DNA of 64,000 bases, from assembly GCA_045644665.1 (NCBI GenBank), contig JAZRHH010000033.1, positions 1 to 64,000 on the forward strand, written 5' to 3'. Positions 1 to 7,655 of the stretch are shown in pieces. The stretch comes from RGIG9115 sp045644665. Its GTDB lineage: Bacteria; Bacillota; Clostridia; UBA1381. Position 1 is the stretch's first letter, and the number at the start of each line of letters is the position of its first letter. Below the pieces are notes generated by a model that did not search any database, had not been told where the DNA came from, and was given only the letters and a program-made list of their open reading frames with translations. The translations under genes and the position numbers were made by a program.

Positions 1-2
1 CA

Positions 3-230
3 ATAGACCCCAAAAACCCTGAAAGCATAGAGGTGATTAAGAGCCTTATCGACCAGTATGCTCCAAATTTTGAAAGTGAATATTTTAATATTTGTTGCGA
101 CGAAACCTTCGACCTTAAAGAGTACGAAAAGGACGTAAAAAATCAGGCAGACACCTTATTAAATAATCTTTATAAAACTAAAACTTCTCTTGCACAAAGT
201 CTTGTAGAATACATTTTGGATAAGGAGTGA
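3..230 (+). CDS. 5'-truncated chimeric ORF: GH20-like segment joined to a V-ATPase stalk-like tail
   Basis: An open frame runs in from the window edge to the TGA at 228-230. Its first ~38 residues (DPKNPESIEVIKSLID, then FNICCDETFDL) resemble the region around the Asp-Glu catalytic pair of family 20 beta-hexosaminidases. From about base 118 the character changes to a charged helical segment (KEYEKDVKNQADTLLNNLY to the end). That tail would suit the C-terminus of a V/A-ATPase peripheral stalk subunit (G/H), the gene normally found just before subunit I. The stop lies 6 bases before the subunit I start. The two halves do not belong to one known protein, so this is either a deletion fusion or an assembly join. 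A GTG at 33 could serve as a start but has no clear RBS. The family assignments rest on motif resemblance only. Confidence 0.4.
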   Translation: MDPKNPESIEVIKSLIDQYAPNFESEYFNICCDETFDLKEYEKDVKNQADTLLNNLYKTKTSLAQSLVEYILDKE

Positions 231-236
231 TGCAGC

Positions 237-2060
237 TTGGCTATTGTTAAAATGAGCAAAGTAAAAATCATTTGCCTTAAAACGCATTTGGAAAGTGTGC
301 TTGTAAGGCTCCAGAGGCTAAACCTTGTACAAATAGAAGAAGAAAAGGGTACACACATAGAAAGCGCTGTCGAAATTTCTGTCTTGGACGAGAATATAAG
401 CAGAACAAGAAAAGCTAAAGAAATATTAGATTCTGAATTTGTTCCTGAGAAAGAAACAGGCGATTTTAATATAGCACAAGCCGTAGAAAAAATACACTCT
501 GCAAAGGAGCAGATAGCTACCATTAAAGAGCAAAATAAAAAGAACGAAGAAACTATTTTAGCTTTATCAAATTACGAAAACCTTGATATGTCAACATCTT
601 ATGATGACAGCGAGCTGTTTGATTTTAAGACAGGATATATAATTGGAACTTATTCTCAGAAGCAGCTTAACGGCCTTTCTAAAAACATGTATTTTGAAGT
701 CCTGTCAGCAGAAAAAGATAAAACATATGTGTGGGCTGTTTGCAAAAAGGAACATACAAAAGAGCTTGAAAAACTACAATTTACAGAGCTTGATATAAAA
801 ACTCCTCTTAGTCCAAAGGAATATATACAGTGCATAAAAGGAAAAATAAGAAAAAACAACATACTTATTAATACCCATAAAAATACAATAGACGGATACA
901 GAGGACTGCAGAAAAAGTTTTCCGTTTTACCGATGGTTGAAAAAAAGGAAAGGCTTGAAGAATCCCAAAAAGCAGCAGTTACAGAAAGTACAGCTATAAT
1001 TTCCGGATATATACCCGTAAAATTCCAAAAAAAACTGAAAAAAGAATTTCCCGAATGTTTTGTAGAGTTTTATCCACCGGATAGTAATGCCCCTGTGCTT
1101 TTTAAAAACGGATTTTTCGCCTCTCCCGTAGAAGACATTACAGCAACCTATTCAATGCCCTCTAAAACTGACATTGATCCAAATCCCGTTATGGCATTTT
1201 TCTATTACCTGTTTTTTGGCATGATGTTTTCCGATGCAGGCTACGGACTTATAATGGTTTTGGTTTGCGGCTATCTGGGATATATTAAAAAGGCTAAAAA
1301 CTATAAAATGATGCAAATGTTCTTTTTCTGCGGAATATCCACTCTTTTTTGGGGACTTATGTACGGAAGCTTCTTTGGAAATTTGTTTACCTCTGTAGCA
1401 GAGACCTTTTTTGGAAGAAGAATAATTTTGCGTCCATTATGGATTGACCCCACAGGCGAGCCTCTAAAGCTTCTTATTTTCAGCATTGCGCTGGGATTTA
1501 TACAAATAATTACAGGACTTTGTATTAAGCTTTATACGCAGTTCAGGCTTGGTCTGGCAAAGGAGGGTTTTTTAGACACGTTGCCATGGATTATAACTTT
1601 ATCAGGTCTTGGACTTACAGCTGCCGGAATTTCCGTCTCTCAAATACAAAAAACCGGTATTCTGGTGCTTATAGCAGGAGTTATACTCTTAATTGCAACC
1701 CAGGGAAGAAAACAAAAAAATCCCATTATGAAGCTGTTTTCCGGCATTTTAAGTCTTTATAACATTACGAGCTATATTAGTGATATATTATCCTACTCAA
1801 GGCTCATGGCACTCGGTCTTGCAACAGGCGTTATTGCACAGGTTGTAAACATTTTGGGTTCCCTGGGCGGTAGGTCATTTGTAGGCATAATAATGTTTAT
1901 TCTTGTTTTTCTGATAGGTCACTCAATGAACTTTGCAATTAATATGCTTGGAGCATATGTTCATACAAACAGGCTACAGTATGTGGAATTTTACAGTAAA
2001 TTTTATGAGGGTGGAGGAAGAAAATTTGTGCCCTTTGGAAGAAAATATTTACTCAAATAG
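237..2060 (+). CDS. ntpI: V/A-type ATPase subunit I (membrane stator, a-subunit homologue)
   Basis: Membrane stator of the rotary V/A-type ATPase, forming the ion half-channels against the rotor ring. The 607-residue protein has a charged, coiled-coil-rich cytoplasmic half (about 1-310) and a hydrophobic C-terminal half with seven to eight membrane segments starting near NPVMAFFYYLFFG and ending near SFVGIIMFILVFLIGHSMN. This is the normal two-part architecture at slightly below usual length (~650). The start is a TTG at 237, chosen because AAGGAG lies 9 bases upstream and the N-terminus MAIVKM is typical of the family. Subunit K follows 15 bases later. It heads the operon order I-K-E-C-F-A-B-D seen in Clostridia and enterococci. 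Confidence 0.93.
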   Translation: MAIVKMSKVKIICLKTHLESVLVRLQRLNLVQIEEEKGTHIESAVEISVLDENISRTRKAKEILDSEFVPEKETGDFNIAQAVEKIHSAKEQIATIKEQNKKNEETILALSNYENLDMSTSYDDSELFDFKTGYIIGTYSQKQLNGLSKNMYFEVLSAEKDKTYVWAVCKKEHTKELEKLQFTELDIKTPLSPKEYIQCIKGKIRKNNILINTHKNTIDGYRGLQKKFSVLPMVEKKERLEESQKAAVTESTAIISGYIPVKFQKKLKKEFPECFVEFYPPDSNAPVLFKNGFFASPVEDITATYSMPSKTDIDPNPVMAFFYYLFFGMMFSDAGYGLIMVLVCGYLGYIKKAKNYKMMQMFFFCGISTLFWGLMYGSFFGNLFTSVAETFFGRRIILRPLWIDPTGEPLKLLIFSIALGFIQIITGLCIKLYTQFRLGLAKEGFLDTLPWIITLSGLGLTAAGISVSQIQKTGILVLIAGVILLIATQGRKQKNPIMKLFSGILSLYNITSYISDILSYSRLMALGLATGVIAQVVNILGSLGGRSFVGIIMFILVFLIGHSMNFAINMLGAYVHTNRLQYVEFYSKFYEGGGRKFVPFGRKYLLK

Positions 2061-2075
2061 AAAGGAATTAAAAAT

Positions 2076-2546
2076 ATGAATTACGGATTGGTTTTTGCAC
2101 TTTTAGGTGCTGCGTTAGCGGTTGGAGTATCAGGCATGGGGTCTGCAAAAGGCGTTGGCATGGCAGGAGAAGCCGCCTCCGCTGTTGTATCCGAAGAGCC
2201 TGAAAAGTTTGGTAAGCTTCTTGTGCTTCAGTTACTTCCGGGAACGCAGGGACTTTATGGCTTGATTATTGGTGTAATGGTACTTTTAAATACAGGAATA
2301 CTTGGAGGCTCTGCACCTGAAGATATTGCTACAGGTCTTGGCTACCTTGCAGCGTGTATTCCAATGGTTATAGGCGGTTATTTTTCAGCTTCTGCACAGG
2401 GCAAGGTTTGTGTGACAGGCGTGCACATAATTGCAAAAAAACCTGAAGAAAGCTCAAAAGCAATTGTATCTGCGTCCCTGGTTGAGCTTTATGCACTTCT
2501 TGCATTTATTGTATCATTTTTGATTGTTATAAATATCGGAGCGTGA
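2076..2546 (+). CDS. ntpK: V/A-type ATPase subunit K (rotor ring proteolipid, sodium type)
   Basis: Rotor ring subunit, 156 residues with four membrane helices formed by a duplicated hairpin, the same length and layout as Enterococcus hirae NtpK. The ion site of NtpK (Leu61, Thr64, Gln65, Tyr68, Gln110, Glu139) has counterparts here: Leu54, Thr57, Gln58 and Tyr61 in LPGTQGLY, Gln108 in SAQGK, and Glu137 in VELYALLAF. Keeping all these ligands, not only the Glu, predicts sodium rather than proton coupling. This is inference from established NtpK structure work. The gene is translationally coupled to the next one (stop at 2544-2546, RBS of subunit E inside its end). Confidence 0.95.
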   Translation: MNYGLVFALLGAALAVGVSGMGSAKGVGMAGEAASAVVSEEPEKFGKLLVLQLLPGTQGLYGLIIGVMVLLNTGILGGSAPEDIATGLGYLAACIPMVIGGYFSASAQGKVCVTGVHIIAKKPEESSKAIVSASLVELYALLAFIVSFLIVINIGA

Positions 2547-2551
2547 GTATC

Positions 2552-3115
2552 ATGGCAGATATTTCAACTCTTACCGACTCTATAATTAAAGAAGCAGAAA
2601 CTGAGGCACAAAAAACTATACATCAGTCTAAGGAAAAGGCTCAAAAACTGGCTGAAAAAATAGAAAATGAACACAGAGAGCTTCTAAAAAAACTTGAAAA
2701 CGAAGCAGAAACAAAAAAAGATTTAGAAAATAAAAGCTTTGAGAGCGAAAAGCGAAAAATTTATGAAAATACAATGTCTGCTGCAAGAATGGATTTTTAT
2801 TGTCAGGTGATTGAAGAAGCAAAAGCCACACTAAAAAACAGCTCCGCCGACTCACACCTATCATTTATTATAAAAAAACTTGAAAAATTAAATATTCCTG
2901 ATAATTCAAAAATTTCTCTTAGTGCAAAAATTTCTGACAGCGATACAAATAGAATATGCAAAAAATTTAATCTTCAAATAGATGAAAAAATAAAAGATTT
3001 TGGATTTATAATAACAACCCCAAATTATAAGGAAAACTATACTCTGGAAAGTATATTTGAAGAAAAAAGAGCAGATTTTATCAGGTTTTTGCACACACAT
3101 CCGGAGGTAAAATGA
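2552..3115 (+). CDS. ntpE: V/A-type ATPase subunit E (peripheral stalk)
   Basis: Peripheral stalk subunit that, with G/H, holds the catalytic head still. The 187-residue protein has an N-terminal coiled coil of about 90 residues rich in Lys and Glu, then a globular C-terminal domain that binds the A3B3 head. An upstream GTG at 2543 would overlap the ntpK stop and has no RBS. The ATG at 2552 follows a GGAG at 2538-2541 and is preferred. The gene ends overlapping the ATG of subunit C by 4 bases. Confidence 0.88.
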   Translation: MADISTLTDSIIKEAETEAQKTIHQSKEKAQKLAEKIENEHRELLKKLENEAETKKDLENKSFESEKRKIYENTMSAARMDFYCQVIEEAKATLKNSSADSHLSFIIKKLEKLNIPDNSKISLSAKISDSDTNRICKKFNLQIDEKIKDFGFIITTPNYKENYTLESIFEEKRADFIRFLHTHPEVK

Positions 3116-3594
3116 ACAGCTTGATATATGCAAATTCAAAAATTAAATTATATGAAAAATCACTCCTGACAGGCAGCTTTTTAGAGTCTCTTGCAAAAAC
3201 AAACAGCTATGAGGAAGCAATAAACATGCTTATAAATTCCAGATACATTCCAGCAGAATACAAAGAAAAATCAGTTAATGAAATTTCCGAATTTAAAGAA
3301 AATGAGCTGAAAAACAAAATAAAAGATTTGGAAACAGGCCCTCTTCCCTTTGACAACCTTTCCGAGTGGCACGCTTTGGAAAATAAACTTAAGAGCAATA
3401 ACCCACATGCAGAAAATAAAAAGATTGGTTTTCTTAGAACAAAAAAGGGTGATGTTTTTGGGATTTACCCTATATTTGCCTACCATTATGCCTTTTTATC
3501 GGAGATAAGAAACATAAGAATTATTTTAACAGGAAAAAGGCTTGGAGTATCCTTTAAGGAAATAAAAGAAAGGCTGTGCATAACATATGTCTGA
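3112..3594 (+). CDS. ntpC: V/A-type ATPase subunit C, unusually short
   Basis: Central-stalk adaptor (AC39/d-type) that couples the rotor ring to the shaft. The N-terminus (SLIYANSKIKLYEKSLL, then NSYEEAINMLINSRY) and the C-terminus (YHYAFLSEIRNIRIILTGKRLG, ending in RLCITYV) match the two ends of the family. The protein is however only 160 residues, against roughly 330 usual. The reading frame is intact and has proper overlaps on both sides (ATGA with ntpE, 8 bases with ntpF). It therefore looks like a compact version lacking an internal repeat unit, not a frameshifted pseudogene. Whether it still closes the central socket is unknown. Confidence 0.75.
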   Translation: MNSLIYANSKIKLYEKSLLTGSFLESLAKTNSYEEAINMLINSRYIPAEYKEKSVNEISEFKENELKNKIKDLETGPLPFDNLSEWHALENKLKSNNPHAENKKIGFLRTKKGDVFGIYPIFAYHYAFLSEIRNIRIILTGKRLGVSFKEIKERLCITYV

Positions 3595-3868
3595 CATATG
3601 TATAATTGGTAGAAAAGAAATCATTTGCGGGTTTGGTTTTCTTGGATTTGATACATTTGAAGTGCAATCTGCAGAAGATGCCAGAAACAAGATACAAAAT
3701 TCAAAGGAATATAAAATATATTTTTTAGACCCTTTTTATTTTGATGAAAATTTTAAAGACAGGATAGTAATTCCGCTCCCCACAGGAGAAGGAGAAAGGG
3801 CTGTTAACAGACTTGATAATTTTACAATAGCTGCCGCAGGCATTAAAATAAAAGACGAAAGGCTGTAG
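3587..3868 (+). CDS. ntpG: V/A-type ATPase subunit F (central shaft)
   Basis: Small rotor-shaft subunit that sits on subunit D. At 93 residues it is close to the usual ~100. The start (MSDICIIGRKEIICGFGFLGFD) has the family's Rossmann-like beginning with a metabolite-style Gly-rich turn, and IVIPLPTGEGE matches the conserved strand and loop near the middle. It overlaps subunit C by 8 bases and is followed 4 bases later by subunit A. The symbol ntpG follows enterococcal naming; atpF is used for the same protein elsewhere. Confidence 0.8.
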   Translation: MSDICIIGRKEIICGFGFLGFDTFEVQSAEDARNKIQNSKEYKIYFLDPFYFDENFKDRIVIPLPTGEGERAVNRLDNFTIAAAGIKIKDERL

Positions 3869-3872
3869 GATA

Positions 3873-5630
3873 ATGAATGGTATAATAGAAAAAATTTCAG
3901 GTCCTCTTGTAATTGCAAATAACATGAGACATGCAAATCTTTTTGATGTGGTATATGTAGGGCAAAAGGAGCTAATCGGTGAAATAATTGAAATGCACGA
4001 AGGCAGGGCTTCCATACAGGTTTATGAAGAAACTGCGGGACTAAAAACAGGAGAAACTGTTAAAACGCTCGGCCATCCTCTTAGTGTAGAGCTTGGCCCC
4101 GGACTAATCGGCAGCATATATGACGGGATACAAAGACCACTTACAGAGCTTGAAAAAAACTGTGGAGACAGGCTTTTAAAGGGTGTTCACACAAACGCCC
4201 TTGACACTACAAAAAAGTGGAGGTTTGTGCCAACAGTAAAAAAAGGACAGGACGTAGTCTCCGGCGATGTACTTGGAACTGTACAGGAAACCGACGCTGT
4301 AGTTCACAAAATACTTGTGCCACCTGATATTAGCGGTCAGGTAACCGAAATATATTCCGGTGAATTTACAGTAAAGGATACCATAGCAACAATTGACGGT
4401 AAAAACATAACTATGCTTTCAAAATGGCCTGTAAGGCGTGGCAGACCATACAAACGAAAGCTCCCTCCTAGAACACCACTATCGACAGGTCAGCGAGTTA
4501 TAGATGCATTTTTCCCAATTGCAAAAGGTGGCGTTGCAGCTGTTCCGGGACCATTTGGCAGCGGAAAAACAGTAGTCCAACACCAACTTGCAAAATGGAG
4601 CGACACAGATATTGTTGTTTATATCGGCTGCGGCGAGCGTGGAAACGAAATGACAGATGTACTAAACGAGTTCCCTGAAATTACAGACCCAAAAACAAGC
4701 AAAACACTTATGGAGCGTACAATTCTTATTGCAAATACTTCTGATATGCCCGTTGCGGCAAGAGAAGCGTCTATTTATACAGGGGTTACCATAGCCGAAT
4801 ATTTCAGGGATATGGGATACTCCGTAATACTCCTTGCGGACTCTACTTCAAGATGGGCAGAGGCCCTTCGTGAAATGTCCGGAAGACTTGAAGAAATGCC
4901 CGGCGAAGAAGGATATCCGGCATATCTTTCCAGCCGTCTTGCAGGGTTTTATGAAAGAGCAGGAAATGTGGTAACAAGCGGAACTGAAGAAAAAACAGGA
5001 TCTCTTACGATGATTGGGGCAGTATCGCCTCCGGGCGGTGATATTTCCGAGCCAGTTTCCCAGGCAACGCTCAGAATTGTAAAGGTGTTCTGGGGACTTG
5101 ATTCTTCCCTTGCATACAAGCGTCACTTCCCTGCTATAAACTGGCTTACAAGCTATTCCTTATATACTGATAACACAAGAGATTGGTATATAAAGAATTT
5201 GGGCGAGGATTATATTAAGCTCCGCGGGGAGCTTATAAAAATCCTACAGGAAGAAGCGCAGCTTGACGAAATTGTACGTCTTATTGGAATTGACGCCCTC
5301 GGAGGACAGGACAGAGTAACACTTGAAACCGCTAAAATAGTGAGGGAGGATTTTCTTCATCAAAATGCTTTTGATGATGTAGACACATATTCGTCCTACA
5401 ACAAAATTTATATGATGATGAAGCTTATTTTAGATTTTCATAACATGTGCAAATCATTAATTGATAGTGGCTTGGATTTTGAGGAGCTTTTAAATCTTCC
5501 ATCAAGAAACAGAATCGGACGAATAAAGTATGTAAAGGAAGAAAATCTGCAAGAAGAATATGAAAACATAAAGCTTCAAATAAAAAACGATACAAACACA
5601 GGTGAGGTGTCAGAAAGTGCGCGAGTTTAA
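3873..5630 (+). CDS. ntpA: V/A-type ATPase catalytic subunit A
   Basis: Catalytic subunit that hydrolyses or makes ATP in the A3B3 head. The 585-residue length is normal. Features in order: N-terminal beta barrel; the non-homologous insertion typical of A subunits (about 110-190); P-loop GPFGSGKT at about residues 226-233; Walker B region with LADSTSRWAEALREMSGRL; helical C-terminal domain. Every hallmark of the catalytic rather than the regulatory subunit is present. It overlaps subunit B by 14 bases if the B start at 5617 is right, implying coupled translation. Confidence 0.97.
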   Translation: MNGIIEKISGPLVIANNMRHANLFDVVYVGQKELIGEIIEMHEGRASIQVYEETAGLKTGETVKTLGHPLSVELGPGLIGSIYDGIQRPLTELEKNCGDRLLKGVHTNALDTTKKWRFVPTVKKGQDVVSGDVLGTVQETDAVVHKILVPPDISGQVTEIYSGEFTVKDTIATIDGKNITMLSKWPVRRGRPYKRKLPPRTPLSTGQRVIDAFFPIAKGGVAAVPGPFGSGKTVVQHQLAKWSDTDIVVYIGCGERGNEMTDVLNEFPEITDPKTSKTLMERTILIANTSDMPVAAREASIYTGVTIAEYFRDMGYSVILLADSTSRWAEALREMSGRLEEMPGEEGYPAYLSSRLAGFYERAGNVVTSGTEEKTGSLTMIGAVSPPGGDISEPVSQATLRIVKVFWGLDSSLAYKRHFPAINWLTSYSLYTDNTRDWYIKNLGEDYIKLRGELIKILQEEAQLDEIVRLIGIDALGGQDRVTLETAKIVREDFLHQNAFDDVDTYSSYNKIYMMMKLILDFHNMCKSLIDSGLDFEELLNLPSRNRIGRIKYVKEENLQEEYENIKLQIKNDTNTGEVSESARV

Positions 5631-6987
5631 AACAATTAAAGAGGTTGCAGGACCTCTTATGCTAGTTAGCGGTGTAAGCGAAATTTCTTATGACGAGCTT
5701 GGAGAAATTGTTCTTAAAAACGGTGAAAAAAGAAAGTGCCGTGTTCTTGAAATCGATAACGACAATGCACTTTTGCAGCTATTTGAAAGCAGCAGCGGAA
5801 TAAACCTTGAAACAAGCGTTGTAAGATTTTCCGGTCACGGAATGAGGCTTGGAGTTTCAAAAAGTATGCTTGGCAGAGTGTACGACGGTATTGGAAATTT
5901 AATTGATGGCGGCGGTGAAATAATTCCTGATGAGTATATTGATATAAATGGAACCCCTATAAACCCCACTGCCAGAATGTATCCTGACGAATTTATTCAA
6001 ACAGGTATTTCTGCAATTGACGGGCTTAATACTCTTGTACGAGGGCAAAAGCTCCCCGTATTTTCAGGTAGCGGTCTACCCCATGCGCCACTTGCAGCTC
6101 AAATTGCAAGACAGGCAAGTGTCAAAGGCGAAAGTAACAATTTTGCCGTTGTGTTTGCGGCAGTTGGGATAACATACGAGGAAGCAGATTTTTTTAAAAC
6201 GAACTTCGAAAAAACAGGTGCTATTGACAGAACCGTTATGTTTATAAACCTTGCAGATGACCCTGCAATTGAGCGAATTGCAACACCAAGAATGGCGCTT
6301 ACTGCCGCAGAATATCTTGCATTTGAAAAAGACATGCATGTGCTTGTTATTATAACAGACCTTACAAACTATGCAGAAGCACTTAGAGAGGTGTCCGCTG
6401 CAAGAAAAGAAATCCCGGGCAGACGAGGTTATCCTGGATATATGTACACAGACCTTGCATCGCTTTATGAGAGAGCAGGCAGAATAAAAAATAAAACAGG
6501 CAGCATAACACTTATACCCGTCCTTACTATGCCGGAGGACGACAAAACCCACCCAATACCCGACCTTACAGGATACATTACCGAGGGACAAATAATACTA
6601 AGCAGAAGCTTATTAAAAAAGGGCGTAATTCCACCTATTGATGTACTCCCGTCCCTGTCACGACTAAAGGATAAAGGGATTGGAGAAAACAAAACCAGAG
6701 CAGACCATGCAAATACAATGAATCAGCTGTTTTCTGCCTATGCAACAGGAAAAAATGTAAGAGAACTTATTGCAATACTTGGAGAAAGCGCTGTAAGCGA
6801 GCTTGACAAAAAGTACGCAGAGTTTGCAGAGGAATTTGAAAAAATTTATGTATCCCAAGGCTTTGAAACAGGGAGAAGCATAGAAGAAACGCTTTCTATT
6901 GGTTGGGAGCTTCTAAGCCTGCTGCCAAAGGAAGAGCTAAGAAGAATAGACGAAAAATTTATTAAGAAATATTATAAGGAAAAGTAA
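5617..6987 (+). CDS. ntpB: V/A-type ATPase regulatory subunit B
   Basis: Non-catalytic nucleotide-site subunit alternating with A in the head. The P-loop position is degenerate (GSGLPHAPLAAQIARQ), as expected for B. The signature ADHANTMNQLFSAYA lies near the C-terminus. The frame is open from a GTG at 5602, but the GTG at 5617 (VREFKTIKEVAGPL) has GAGGTG 7 bases upstream and gives the family's normal N-terminus, so 5617 is preferred. Subunit D starts directly after the stop. Confidence 0.95.
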   Translation: MREFKTIKEVAGPLMLVSGVSEISYDELGEIVLKNGEKRKCRVLEIDNDNALLQLFESSSGINLETSVVRFSGHGMRLGVSKSMLGRVYDGIGNLIDGGGEIIPDEYIDINGTPINPTARMYPDEFIQTGISAIDGLNTLVRGQKLPVFSGSGLPHAPLAAQIARQASVKGESNNFAVVFAAVGITYEEADFFKTNFEKTGAIDRTVMFINLADDPAIERIATPRMALTAAEYLAFEKDMHVLVIITDLTNYAEALREVSAARKEIPGRRGYPGYMYTDLASLYERAGRIKNKTGSITLIPVLTMPEDDKTHPIPDLTGYITEGQIILSRSLLKKGVIPPIDVLPSLSRLKDKGIGENKTRADHANTMNQLFSAYATGKNVRELIAILGESAVSELDKKYAEFAEEFEKIYVSQGFETGRSIEETLSIGWELLSLLPKEELRRIDEKFIKKYYKEK

Positions 6988-7614
6988 ATGATACTAAATG
7001 TAAACGCTACAAAAATGGAGCTTACAAGGCTAAAAAAGGAATACTCTGTTGCACGGTCAGGTCATAAGCTAATGTCTGATAAAAGAGACGCTCTTATGCG
7101 TGATTTTATTGAAATTTCTAAAAGAGCAAAAAAGCTTAGAATAAGCCTCGAAAAAGAAACAAGGTCAGCTTTAATATATTTAGCCTTTGCGGCTGCGGCT
7201 GTGGGCAGAGAGAATTTTGAAAAGGCTTTTACTGAAAATTCGTCTTATCAAAAATTAGATATATCAGAAAAGTCCATGATGAGCGTTAAAATTCCCGTTT
7301 TTAAACCAGAAGAAACCAACGAGATAACTCTGCCTGATTTTATGCTTGATGACTTTAAAGATGGAATAGCTGTCCTTTTAAAAAACAAAGAAAATTATAT
7401 TAAACTTGCAGAGCTTGAAACAGCCGTAAAAATACTTGCAGCAGAGCTTAATAAAACAAGGCGGCGGGTAAACTCTCTTGAGCACGTATTAATTCCCAAT
7501 TACAGAGATACAATTAAGTTTATCAATATGAAAATGGAAGAAAATTCAAGAAGTAACACAGCAAGACTATTAAAGGTAAAAGACTTAATACTTGAAAATA
7601 AATACAAAAAATAA
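6988..7614 (+). CDS. ntpD: V/A-type ATPase subunit D (central rotor shaft)
   Basis: Rotor shaft made of two long antiparallel helices. The 208-residue sequence starts with the family pattern NATKMELTRLKKEYSVARSG and ends with a second coiled coil containing RRVNSLEHVLIPNYRDTIK. The ATG abuts the ntpB stop. It is the last gene of the operon. A strong inverted repeat begins inside its stop codon and acts as terminator. Confidence 0.93.
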   Translation: MILNVNATKMELTRLKKEYSVARSGHKLMSDKRDALMRDFIEISKRAKKLRISLEKETRSALIYLAFAAAAVGRENFEKAFTENSSYQKLDISEKSMMSVKIPVFKPEETNEITLPDFMLDDFKDGIAVLLKNKENYIKLAELETAVKILAAELNKTRRRVNSLEHVLIPNYRDTIKFINMKMEENSRSNTARLLKVKDLILENKYKK

Positions 7615-7647
7615 ATGGCTGCTGCGCTTTTAGCGCAACAGCCATTT
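7613..7647. terminator. Bidirectional terminator between ntpD and the surface-protein gene
   Basis: A 15-bp stem with a single mismatch, AAATGGCTGCTGCGC (7613-7627) against GCGCAACAGCCATTT (7633-7647), has a 5-base loop and is followed by a T-rich run on the + strand. The genes on either side converge, so it can serve both. Confidence 0.85.
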
Positions 7648-7655
7648 GATTTTAA

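Noticed and set aside
3112..3594. ntpC as a frameshifted pseudogene
   Set aside because: The frame is open with both conserved ends in phase and correct overlaps with ntpE and ntpF; a compact gene is more likely.
6076..6591. Cys-rich 171-residue ORF on the minus strand inside ntpB
   Set aside because: Shadow of the ATPase gene; composition (many Cys, Phe, Lys) is what the reverse of a coding frame gives, and no RBS or family match.
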